Assembly (NCBI GenBank): GCA_022539475.1
Contig: VCMS01000007.1
Location: 293,496 to 357,495 of the forward strand
Direction: 5' to 3'
Length of the DNA: 64,000 nucleotides
DNA from: Gracilaria domingensis
Taxonomy: Eukaryota; Rhodophyta; Florideophyceae; Gracilariales; Gracilariaceae
Shown piece after piece: positions 1 to 9,103 of this stretch. The position numbers were made by a program, and so were the translations under genes. The notes below the pieces were generated by a model. That model had not been told where the DNA came from. It made no database searches and saw nothing but the letters and a program-made list of their open reading frames with translations. Position 1 is the first letter of the stretch, and each line of letters opens with the position of its first letter.

Positions 1-474
1 TCGTGTCTTTTGACGTATCAGATGGACGAGCTTCTAAAATAGAATCGGAAATCTCAATATTTTTAAAAACCTCGCAATCTTTTCCAAATTTAGAGTTTGT
101 TTTACACTTATTCGTGTGGGATCCCACTTTTGTGGGTTATGGGCCAAATTTAACTGATTTTGTTCCAGACCTCAAGTAAAGCCGTCCCTTTCATTTCGCT
201 GTCTTCGAGTTGTCTAACAACAAAACTTCGTTTCGCTAGAGAAGTCAAGTTGGTTTCATTGCTTTTAAGACTGCTGACATATCTAAAGAACCGTCTTTTA
301 CGTTTGAACTCGTTTCTTATCATTGAGAGTTTTTCTAACTTTGGACGTCGAAAAGATTCTTTTTGTAGCAAAGAAGATACGGAACGCCTCTTGCAACTGC
401 TGCGCGTATTGCGTGACGAGTTGGACCTGTTCGGCCTTATTGGATCACTACATGCCTCTCTATTACTCCTAATC
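1..474. other. Left-edge region upstream of CSN6
   Basis: I see no recognisable gene here. The CSN6 reading frame stays open back to about 160 but has no ATG there, so this is probably 5' UTR and promoter. An upstream coding exon ending near the AG at about 168 cannot be excluded. Confidence 0.4.
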
Positions 475-1584
475 ATGATCGGAAGCCTTCACTCGGCACC
501 ACAAAGCGATCTTGACGCTTTAACAGAGGGCTCAAATGATGAAGGCGCCCCAATCATTCTTCATCCCCTTGTCGTTCTCAATTTGTCGGACCACTTCACA
601 CGATTTTCAGCGATCAGGTTGTTTCCGAATGCATTGACGAGGAGAAGTTCTCAAGACTCTCACAACGGGTTGATACCGTTCAGCGAGGACGGAAAAGAAC
701 CGCGAGTATTAGGAATTTTGTTGGGAATACAAAGAGGCAGAATGGTGGAAGTATGTCACTCATTTGAACTACCTGCAAGAATAACTTCCGAGCGGAAAAC
801 AGAGATTGACAGGGACTTTATGGAGAAACGTATTGAACAATATCAACAAATCTTCTCGAAATATGTCGTAGTTGGGTGGTACTTCATAGGCACAGAGCTG
901 ACGCCCGAAGACCTTCGTTTACACACTGAGGTGTTTTCAAGGATCAACGAAGCTCCCATTCTGCTCGTAATGAACCCGGCCTCCAAACTTTCAACATCAC
1001 AAAACGATATGCACACCAAGGGAGGCGGAGAAGCCATGATAGACTCGATCAAGTCTTTCACCCAGTCGTCGGGATTGCTGACCACATATCAGATGGAATT
1101 GCGAGTGAGGCAAGAAAAGCCCACAATGACGCTCGCTCCCATACCACATCGTTATGCATCAGAAGATTCGGAAAGAATTGCGGTTGATCATGTTATGCGT
1201 CATGCCGTACCTGGTGGCGGCGATGGCGCTTCGAGTACCACCTTACATCTCAATAACCTGAAACGTTCGATTAGTATGCTTGAACGCCGTATAAAGGTCA
1301 TAGTTGCTTTTCTAGAAGCAACCGCAAAAGGTGAAATAGAACTGAATCATGAATTGCTACGTCGTATTGCGGGTGTGTGCGCCCGACTGCCGGCTCTTGA
1401 TTGTTCAGAGTTTTCAGCCGCTTTTGCTGACGAAAAACATGATTCCATGGTCGTTGCTTATCTTTGTGGTGTAACCAAGTCAGTATGTTCTTTGAACGAA
1501 GCGGTGGACATGTTCAATCGGTTTAGTGAGAGAACCACACCTGTAGGTGGAGGAAGAAGGCGTGGATTATACCCTAGACCATGA
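475..1584 (+). CDS. CSN6: COP9 signalosome complex subunit 6 (MPN- subunit)
   Basis: Non-catalytic MPN-domain subunit of the COP9 signalosome, which removes NEDD8 from cullins and so controls cullin-RING ubiquitin ligases. The start chosen is the first in-frame ATG, giving 369 residues; animal and plant CSN6 are about 320-330. The MPN core begins with IILHPLVVLNLSDH, followed by GILLGIQRGRMVEVCHSFEL and the strand VVVGWYFIGTELTPEDL. The metalloprotease HxH...D (JAMM) signature of CSN5 is absent, as expected for CSN6. The C-terminal half is helical with a Gly/Arg-rich tail. The family call comes from motif order; the closest alternative, the proteasome subunit RPN8, fits less well. Single exon. 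Confidence 0.88.
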   Translation: MIGSLHSAPQSDLDALTEGSNDEGAPIILHPLVVLNLSDHFTRFSAIRLFPNALTRRSSQDSHNGLIPFSEDGKEPRVLGILLGIQRGRMVEVCHSFELPARITSERKTEIDRDFMEKRIEQYQQIFSKYVVVGWYFIGTELTPEDLRLHTEVFSRINEAPILLVMNPASKLSTSQNDMHTKGGGEAMIDSIKSFTQSSGLLTTYQMELRVRQEKPTMTLAPIPHRYASEDSERIAVDHVMRHAVPGGGDGASSTTLHLNNLKRSISMLERRIKVIVAFLEATAKGEIELNHELLRRIAGVCARLPALDCSEFSAAFADEKHDSMVVAYLCGVTKSVCSLNEAVDMFNRFSERTTPVGGGRRRGLYPRP

Positions 1585-2313
1585 CCGAGTCCCATTGCCC
1601 ACCTGAACTACATTCGTTCGGTAGAAAGTATGGTAAACAGCTCGTGTTCTTAGATATATTTCAGGAAATGTCGATAATCATGAGGGCAAAGTCTGAACAT
1701 GACACGGCTGGACAACGTTGGGCCTCCCGGTTAACCACCATGAACATAATTTCGTCGCGGTGAACAATCGAAGACCTTCGGAGGTTTCATATCTAAACTC
1801 AGTACGATCCCTAACATCACTAGCGGTCCGTTTCGTTTGATGAAAAGAGACAGGAAAGGTTCTGTTCCTATCGTTTACAGCAATCTCAACTATCCAGAGG
1901 CCGCCGAAGGTGAAGTGACTCCCTTCCCTGTCCCTTCTGATACACTTGTGTATTGTGCATGCCAAACTCCGTCCGAGGTAAACTCAAGTGTTTCCCCCAA
2001 CTCTTTTGCGGTTAGCTCTATGAGCGACATGCTATCGAGTTCCATGGTAGATAAATGGCAAGCAACTGCTTGCAACGCTCTACTGGGGCGTTGAGTGGCA
2101 CGCTGTGGCTTCAGCGTGTCCCATAGACCTCAATAATCTTAAAGTTGAGTGACATGGGTAATCGCAGAAAAAGTCACCGCCGCAGTTATAGGGAAGACAG
2201 CGGTGCGAAGCACAGAGCTACCCAACGTATGAACCGACCCTCGATGGCTGTGAAGGGATCCCTCAGCCTGAAACCTTCGGATCCGAAAATATGTCTCCTG
2301 CGCTCCTGGAAAG
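1585..2313. other. Intergenic, convergent CSN6 / telobox Myb
   Basis: Short ORFs on both strands show no recognisable protein features. The region presumably holds the two 3' UTRs. No repeat or RNA gene was seen. Confidence 0.4.
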
Positions 2314-4122
2314 TCATTCGTCGTCCTCTTCAATCTCTTCATCGTTGTTACCCTCCCTAACTCGCTCTCTCAATGGCGGTCTTCCTCGCAATGGCACTCC
2401 TGACCTCTTTGGATACTTCGCGCGATCGAGGCCTAAGGTTCTTGCCCGATCCTTCAAGCTCATCGGGTTTCGCGTATAATTCCTACCTTCGTAGTATTCG
2501 GTTACAATTTGTTTCCATGAACCCCAACCATATTTCCTTATTCCTTCGATCAACCATTCATCTTCATAAGACGTGAAATGACCACGCCGAACTATCTGAC
2601 CATCTTTGTTCTTTTCTTCTCCTTTTCGACGCTTGCTAGGATTATGCAAAACTTTTAAGTTCCGTTTTTTTCGTTGCATGACATGAACACCTTCGGAGTC
2701 AGGGATAGGGCTGGCTTCCCGCGGAGCGCGCTTCGTAGCATTTTTACGTCGAGTCCGAACTCTGTGGTTTAAAAGTTCGCTGTCGTTCGTGATCGCATCC
2801 AGAGGGTCATCGGGACCAAGCTTGTCTAAAGCCAATGTTGCGCTATGGAGATCTTGTACGCATTTTTCCCCTTTTCCCAACTTTGCTTGCCCCAACTGAT
2901 CACTGAGCGTGACGCTTTCACCTAAGTCTGCGTCGATATCACGCGAATGCTCCTTCGAGCTTTCGTCAATGGAATTCCTGTCCTCTTCTTGCGGCTTATC
3001 GTCTTGAGCATCATCTGTTCTGGAACTCACGACTGCTGAAGGGAAATCTTGTGACTCCAAACCGCCTAATACCGATGCTAAAGAATCTTGGTCGCCTTGC
3101 ACGCCTATCGTGCCTTGCCTTGGACCATGTCGGACGCTGCCTACCTCGACCTCATCGTAATCTATTCGAATTTCTTTCGCACGTCGGCCATCTCTTCGAT
3201 TCTCTTGTTTGTCTCTCGAATGTTGGTAGCGTTCCCGTACTTTTCCGTTCCGTTGTTGACGATGATCGACATTTTTGTTTTTGTTGGATGCTCCCTGCTC
3301 ATAATCTCGATAGTCCTGAGAGAAGCTATACTTTCCATCCGAGTCACTATCCATATATTCGCCCGGAACAAGAAGAGATTCGTCGAAGTCATCAAAATCT
3401 TGGTAGTGATGGTTCCCTCCCACCTCGCGTTCAGGTCTGTTTCTGGGACCGTTTCTTGATTTCTTTTCACGATGTGGTTCATTAAGTGAAAAGGCACCAG
3501 ATAATACTGCATAGTCTTTTGATAACTTCCTTGCTTCTTTACGAAGTACGGCCACGAGGCCAGGCCAGGACGTCTTCCTTTCGTGCTCCTTGGCCAGCGA
3601 AGCAGCCGCACGATGCTGAGATTCACGGAAAAGCTTGGAGACATGCCGAATAGTCGAAACCGCTTTATCTCGATACGATTGAAGCCTGCCATGGTCAATC
3701 CTGAAGTCTGGAAATACGTCCACCAAGAAACTGATTGACCTCGTGAACTCCCGTGACTTAAACTCTGATGCTGTTATTCGGACTTCATGAAGTACTGCGA
3801 TAAAAGCGGCTCTGAGAAGAGCATGGAGGGTTGATTTGGAATAGAGCTTGAAGCACTCCATGGAACATGATACAAGCCACATTATCTCAATGTGATCATC
3901 GAAATGGTCGTCCAGTTTTCCTTTACAAAGCAAGGCGGCAAGCGACTGAAGGTTCTGTGCCGAACACTTGAGAGAAATTCGGCTCACAAGATCTTCTGCA
4001 ATGGAGTCGTTCAAGAAGTGTCTACCTTCGCTCCTCACAACGGCTCTGAGGGATTTCGATAACATCAGGAGGCTAGAATCTTTGTGGAAAAACCGCATCC
4101 TGTTCATACAGCCGTTCTTCAT
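2314..4122 (-). CDS. Telobox Myb/SANT protein, telomere repeat-binding factor-like
   Basis: 602-residue protein, probably nuclear. The only domain I recognise is a single C-terminal Myb/SANT repeat at about residues 514-566. It has spaced aromatic residues (FTSYEDEWL, GWGSWKQIV) and a final helix MSLKDRARTLGL, which resembles the telobox helix (VDLKDKWRN-type) of TRF and plant TRB/TBP proteins. A single terminal repeat of this type usually binds double-stranded telomeric DNA. The middle (about residues 215-500) is charged and low in complexity, and the basic stretch before the repeat may serve nuclear import. The N-terminal 200 residues look helical and could be a dimerisation domain, but I cannot match them to TRFH. 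Start is an ATG; no intron seen. Confidence 0.72.
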   Translation of the reverse strand: MKNGCMNRMRFFHKDSSLLMLSKSLRAVVRSEGRHFLNDSIAEDLVSRISLKCSAQNLQSLAALLCKGKLDDHFDDHIEIMWLVSCSMECFKLYSKSTLHALLRAAFIAVLHEVRITASEFKSREFTRSISFLVDVFPDFRIDHGRLQSYRDKAVSTIRHVSKLFRESQHRAAASLAKEHERKTSWPGLVAVLRKEARKLSKDYAVLSGAFSLNEPHREKKSRNGPRNRPEREVGGNHHYQDFDDFDESLLVPGEYMDSDSDGKYSFSQDYRDYEQGASNKNKNVDHRQQRNGKVRERYQHSRDKQENRRDGRRAKEIRIDYDEVEVGSVRHGPRQGTIGVQGDQDSLASVLGGLESQDFPSAVVSSRTDDAQDDKPQEEDRNSIDESSKEHSRDIDADLGESVTLSDQLGQAKLGKGEKCVQDLHSATLALDKLGPDDPLDAITNDSELLNHRVRTRRKNATKRAPREASPIPDSEGVHVMQRKKRNLKVLHNPSKRRKGEEKNKDGQIVRRGHFTSYEDEWLIEGIRKYGWGSWKQIVTEYYEGRNYTRNPMSLKDRARTLGLDRAKYPKRSGVPLRGRPPLRERVREGNNDEEIEEDDE

Positions 4123-5400
4123 ATGCGGCGGGATGCAAGTATTGTCTCGTTCCTCAAAGGGATTTTCTCTTGTTCTCTTGGGATGAAATCTCGTCGGATA
4201 GGAGGTGAGGATGACAGCGGGTGTAGCCGATAAGACAGACCTAGTTAAAGAATGGCACGCACTGATGCGAATGTCCTTGCCCCAAGTTGCCGCGTCCGAG
4301 CAGTCGTTGACGAGGCTTGTTTGGCGCCAAACGGCATATCCTCGAGTGCGGATTCCAAAATCGTCAAATTGAAGCCCATTCTCGAAATCCAGCTACTGTA
4401 CGTGACAATAATTTTAAGTTTTACTGCCCCTGGGATTCCGAAATTGGGAGTGCCTGCTGCAGGTTGGCCGGTTAGCCTCCGGGCCTCTCTTGAAGGTCGG
4501 CAAAAGGTTAAGGATACCAAGGGTAGCCCCGAGCCCTCGGGGCTCGTTTACCCGCTTACCCGAAGTTACGCAGAAGAATGTCCCTCTTCGCTTTGGTGTT
4601 GAGGATAGCCTACTATCCTTACCAGCCTTTCTTTATAACCTTTGTGCCTGAAGTGCAGTGCTAAATGCAGGCATTTCTCAGTCGTTTCCGGTGTGTGAGC
4701 AAAGAACACTACATCATGTAAATTTTTGTAGTCTGAACACATAGTCATTGTGAGGTCCCTAGCTAGAGGTCAGGGGTGCCATCAACATGATGTTGATGGC
4801 CATAATTGTCATGGCCGAAATTCTGGAGAAATGGCCCTAGCGCTTTCTTGGGAATCTGAACCAATATCATGGAAGGACTTTACGAAATGCATAGATTCCG
4901 GTGTACAGGGCCAGCAACCCGTGCACGAAAGTGCTTCGAACAAGAAAAACTGCTATCGCTGTCTCAAGGCCAGGCATCAAGCACACATCGTTTACCAAGT
5001 TTTCATAATAATCCCGGCCCTATGTTCCCCACTACATAGTTTGAACCAAAACAAGCACCTCGCGGGTGCTTCCCAGACAACAAAACGCCATGGGACAATG
5101 TACGGCTTAGAACAGACCCTTCCTCCGTCTATCAAAGGAGTACACCCTGGTGTTCAAAAGAAGTAGGGGATGTGACTGACGTTACTCAATGTGGCATTCG
5201 CGAAGAAGATGCACACATTGTAACCATCAGCATCGCCCACCAAAACGATCGGTTTAATGAGAAACTAATAAAGCATTCGCTTCATGCAAACCTGAGAAAA
5301 TATGAACGATCAGTATCCAACGGTTTATGCATTATGTATCCACAATCGACTGCACTATATAAGACCTTCAATCAAAACATCGGAACATCGACATCCTCCT
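4123..5400. other. Intergenic region between two minus-strand genes
   Basis: Several plus-strand ORFs of 100-140 codons (such as 4252-4602 and 4750-5166) lack an ATG or any familiar pattern and are treated as chance. The region contains a perfect 23-nt palindrome at 4778-4800 and a TATA-like CTATATAAG at about 5355. The last part is the 3' side of the translocase gene. Confidence 0.35.
4778..4800. repeat. Perfect short palindrome
   Basis: Arms GCCATCAACAT and ATGTTGATGGC flank a single central G. It is followed directly by a second, looser inverted repeat, GGCCAT...ATGGCC. Function unknown. Confidence 0.7.
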
Positions 5401-7239
5401 TTATTCTGCTGCGGCGGCGGCAGCTTCAGTACCCACCTTCTTCTCTGCTGCTCCAGCAGTTTCCTTCATCATGTATGCACTAAACTGCTTGTCGAGCGAT
5501 CGAGCCGCGGCGAGCCACATGCCAATAATGGCGAACAGAATGACAGCAAGATATGGTGTGGACGCAGCCAAGGATCCCATGGAGAAAATCAGAATCTGTT
5601 GGATAAAGCTTCCGCCAGATTTTCCGAGTGGGTTTCCAATGACATCGACAGCCGCCTTACCCTTCGACTTCTGTTCAACATCCAGAGGAATGTACGCCAT
5701 TTCCTTGCAGGGGTCGAACAAGGAGTACTTCGAGCTCTTGGAAAGAATATTTTGAGCTGCTCCGATCATGACAGCAGCAATAAGCGGGGTCGTGCCAAGG
5801 GCCGCAATGAATGGAGACACGGTGCCGGAGAAAAGAATGAGAGAGAAGAAGATAAGACCGGTTATACCAAGCACCAACGGAGTGACGACGGCCGCAGCTC
5901 CCCATCCGAACTTGCGGAAGATAAAGCGGCCGACAAGCATCATTGTGAAGGTCACGATACCAGTGCAGGTAGAGAAGTTACCCATGAACGCAGAGTAGGC
6001 ATTCGGGTCGGGGTAAGCAGCCCTGAGGCGGGACTTCCATGTGACCTCAACAATGTTGATACTCATACCGTACGCAATGACCAGGGTGGCGAGGTCACGG
6101 ATATACTTGGACTGACCTAGATACTTGGCCGATTCGACGAGACCAAGCTTCGTCTTCTGCTTGGAGGACGACTGCTTTCTCGGCTCGAAAAGATTTGGAT
6201 CAGTTAAGACCTTACGTTGCATGTAGTAATAGCAGGCAACAATAACAGCGCCACCGACGCCAATCATAGACATGAGGTACTTGAGAGAAAGAGCCCATCC
6301 ATCTACACCTGGGGGCAGCTTGGCACGAATGTCAGACACGAAGCGGACGTACTGACCGCTGAAAATGAGGGCGACGTTAGCCATGAGTCCGAAAAGTGGG
6401 TAGTACTTCTTGGCTTCGTCGACAGTGGTTACCTCATTGGCGAAACCCCAGAAGAGCAATGAAACGACGACAGAACCCCAGAGTTCAGCAAGAGTGTAGA
6501 ACAAGGCGAAGGTCCAGTTCTTCAAGATGGCGATCGGCGCAACGAATCCAGGCGGCAGGCTCGCGGCAAGAGAGTTGGCGAACTGAACGGGGTGCAGCAT
6601 GGCGAGGTTGGGGTAAATGAGGAAACCAAAAGCCAAGAAAAAGAAGACAAATGGAACGATGCAGACATAGAAGAGCTGCTCCCTGGACAGTGCGTTGGAC
6701 AAGTTGGAGTATATCACAGTGAAGAGAATAGCACCGGGAAGGTTACAGTACGTCTTCAAGAAAGGAATGATTTCGGCACCAGCGCTTGTGACGACAAGCA
6801 CGTCCTTGGTATCACGGAGAATGGTGTAGTTGAAGAGAATGACAAAGAACATAAGTCCAAGAGGGAAGAGCTTCTTCCTCTCATTTTCCGGCGGGATGAG
6901 TCCCTTGAGGCGCTGTCCAAAAGTCTTGGGAGCAGAGGAACCGTTACCTGCGGTGGATGACATGGCCATGGGGGATCCGACGAGCTTCTCAAGATCCTTG
7001 TTCTCATCGCGCTTCTTCCTGGAGAAGATGATGCCGGCAATTGTGGCGACGACGACGGTGAACGTGGAGCTGATACGTGGGTCAAAGGCACCCATTCCGT
7101 TGCTAGCGGCCGGCAGGACATTGGCAACGGGCTTCTCCTGCACGCGGACGACCTTGGTGGTGTGGGTGACATCAGAGGCGGGAAGCGCGATTTTGGCGAG
7201 CTTTCCGCCTTGGTTGGCGGCGTCGCCACCAACGCTCAT
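5401..7239 (-). CDS. NTT: Plastid ATP/ADP translocase (NTT/TLC family)
   Basis: Exchanges cytosolic ATP for ADP plus phosphate across the plastid inner envelope; the family is shared with Chlamydiae and Rickettsiae. About 612 residues follow the in-frame ATG at 7239. After a linker comes the family start FPLGLMFFVILFNYTILRDTKDVLVVTSAGAE (lysine and aspartate positions typical of NTT), then about 11-12 hydrophobic helices ending near GMWLAAARSLD. Upstream of 7239 the same frame encodes a transit-peptide-like Arg/Ala/Ser-rich stretch but has no ATG. A good transit peptide start, MSFVTPAFAP, lies at 7348 in another frame. The true N-terminus is therefore probably upstream and hidden by a small intron or indel. 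Length and topology match plant NTTs. Confidence 0.9.
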   Translation of the reverse strand: MSVGGDAANQGGKLAKIALPASDVTHTTKVVRVQEKPVANVLPAASNGMGAFDPRISSTFTVVVATIAGIIFSRKKRDENKDLEKLVGSPMAMSSTAGNGSSAPKTFGQRLKGLIPPENERKKLFPLGLMFFVILFNYTILRDTKDVLVVTSAGAEIIPFLKTYCNLPGAILFTVIYSNLSNALSREQLFYVCIVPFVFFFLAFGFLIYPNLAMLHPVQFANSLAASLPPGFVAPIAILKNWTFALFYTLAELWGSVVVSLLFWGFANEVTTVDEAKKYYPLFGLMANVALIFSGQYVRFVSDIRAKLPPGVDGWALSLKYLMSMIGVGGAVIVACYYYMQRKVLTDPNLFEPRKQSSSKQKTKLGLVESAKYLGQSKYIRDLATLVIAYGMSINIVEVTWKSRLRAAYPDPNAYSAFMGNFSTCTGIVTFTMMLVGRFIFRKFGWGAAAVVTPLVLGITGLIFFSLILFSGTVSPFIAALGTTPLIAAVMIGAAQNILSKSSKYSLFDPCKEMAYIPLDVEQKSKGKAAVDVIGNPLGKSGGSFIQQILIFSMGSLAASTPYLAVILFAIIGMWLAAARSLDKQFSAYMMKETAGAAEKKVGTEAAAAAAE

Positions 7240-7348
7240 GCGAAGCGCGACATTGGGGGCTCTGCGGGCGCTGACGGCACGCGCGCCGAAGAAGGATCGC
7301 GAGGCGGTAACAGCGGGCCGGCGCGAAAGCCGGAGTGACGAAGGACAT
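7240..7348 (-). other. Probable transit-peptide segment of the translocase, out of frame
   Basis: The minus-strand ATG at 7348 opens MSFVTPAFAP, which looks like the start of other plastid precursors in this window. About 10 codons on, the sensible transit peptide continues in the translocase frame (RPAVTASRSFFGARAVSA). Joining the two needs a net shift of one base (reading forward). Confidence 0.45.
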
Positions 7349-7490
7349 GGGGGGCAGGCGGGGGGGGGGAGGGGAGGGGTGGAGGGAGGCGTCGGTGGTG
7401 GAGCGGCGGTGGGGGGGGGGGGGGGGGGTGAGGATGATGGCGCAAAGAAGGAAAGGTGGGTAGTAGGGGCGGGGGTAGGTGGGGGGGGAT
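7346..7490 (+). repeat. Poly-G rich, quadruplex-prone tract
   Basis: Runs of G including an 18-base run at 7411-7428 lie immediately upstream of the translocase start, as C-runs on the sense strand. There are many GGGG blocks in series. It may be a promoter element or 5' UTR structure; homopolymers of this length are also prone to sequencing error. Confidence 0.7.
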
Positions 7491-7539
7491 AAGAGTGACG
7501 AGCAGATGGCGCGCGAAGGCGACGAGCGGCGTGTGTGGT

Positions 7540-7960
7540 CGGGGCGTGACGGAGCACCTTACAGAGCGCGCGGTTGCCAATCGCACGCTCACCGCGATGT
7601 GAGCGCCGATCTCCGCGTGCGCTCAGTGAGCGCACGCGCCGCTCACACGCGGCGCGCCGCCCAAGCGCGCAGTAAGCGCTGTCAGCGCAGGCACTTCCAC
7701 CGGCCGTTTCGGTTGCGACATGTGCAAAATCTGCGCGTGCGCGGCGCGCGGCCACGTTGGCCAATCGGCGCCGCGCTGCGCCGCGCACGGCAAATGTTTG
7801 AGAGTCGTTCCCGTCCCGCCGCCGCCGCTCGCGCCCGCCTCCGCGTCTGTTCACCGCCCGTGTGGTGCAGAACGGCTGCGCTGCCCGTCGGTGCCATTCT
7901 TCGTCGCCTCTTCTGCGCTGGAGCTAAATTCATCCCCGTCACGCTCTGTGCTCGTATCAA
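7540..7960. promoter_or_regulatory. GC/CpG-rich island upstream of the ATP/ADP translocase
   Basis: Dense GCGCGC sequence with two CCAAT boxes on the + strand (7577-7581, 7761-7765) in an otherwise roughly 45-50 % GC neighbourhood. Its position upstream of the translocase start suggests a promoter. The assignment rests on composition only. Confidence 0.4.
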
Positions 7961-9103
7961 CAGATAACTGCTAGATACCGCGAAATCTGCTTCTGCCATG
8001 GCGCACGTTCAACGTGATGTTCGGCACAACGGCCCCATGGCCACAAGTTGCGCATTGACACCGAAAGGGATAAAGTATCTACAGCCGCACAAACTACTTG
8101 CCATTGAGTGTTGTCGGCTGTCTTTAGCCCTTTCCGTCCATATCCCTTTCAGATATTAATAACTGCTTGTCCTTATCGCTGGACTCTGCCTCGCAACATT
8201 GGCCCCATATACAACAATTTGTACCCGTATTCCTCTCTGCCTCTCTCTCCCTCTGTTTACCACCCTTTTTGTACAACATCATGTTGTTGTTGATCACCAT
8301 AATCGCCACGGTGGCACACTGCGACCTATATTCAACGTACTGTACCTTGCACCACCGCCAGCGTGAAGCAGAAGAAAGCAATGCGTGCCGAGGGAAAACT
8401 CTAAACCATCAATCATGCGGGTTCTCTCCGAGTAAGGAGATTATAATATAAACCCTCATCGCCAATTCAGCACCGCCCATTCAGCGATGCAACCCATCAT
8501 GTCCAAGTGAGGTCTGTCTCGAGACCCACACACCCATCGCTCGTTGATCCTTTCTACACAGCACGCCCTGCATATGATTATCACAGCCACCAGTGGCTTC
8601 ACCAATCCTGACCTCACCGTTATGCCGAAGGTAGTAGAGTAGAGACTTGACCTTACCAGTCGGGTATAGGATGCGCGAAGACTCTTTTGGATCAAGCACA
8701 GTAACACCTGTTTGTCCTGGTCATCGAACCAAGCGTAGAAGAGCTGTACCTGTTCTTTGACAATGAGCGACGGCTGCTCAATAACCTCAGTTGGAGCTTC
8801 TATTGCTGAAATCACAGATATCTTGCTTCAAAGGAAAGCTTCAAACGCCTGACTGGGTTGTGCCTCGCTCAGGAGTTCAGCCTTATTTAATGATACCTGC
8901 GTCTGCGGATGTAGCTCGACACACTCGTTTCTTCACTCAGTGGGTCATCATACAGTCAATAGAAGATTTCCAACAAACTCAGAAGCCACCGCATGATCTC
9001 TGCAACGATCTAATGTGCTGGCATTTATTCATTCTACAGGAAGGTTAACCCTTTCGCAATCCCGACAAGAACTTCGAATACCTTCTAAGTGTTTCTTGTG
9101 TTC
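7961..9103. other. Intergenic region with one possible broken ORF
   Basis: No confidently identified gene. The minus strand at 8815-8456 shows a protein-like reading (EQPSLIVKEQVQLFYAWFDD) that appears to continue in a second frame from about 8705 (LDPKESSRILYPTGK). The apparent break is at an AAA run near 8713 and would be repaired by one extra A. No ATG was found at its left end and the product is not recognised. Confidence 0.25.

Noticed and set aside
150-476. 108-codon minus-strand ORF starting at the CSN6 start codon
   Set aside because: Overlaps the CSN6 5' region, Arg/Ser-rich with no motif; most likely an opposite-strand shadow.
5302-6120. 272-codon plus-strand ORF
   Set aside because: Lies opposite the ATP/ADP translocase, low-complexity polar sequence, no family pattern.
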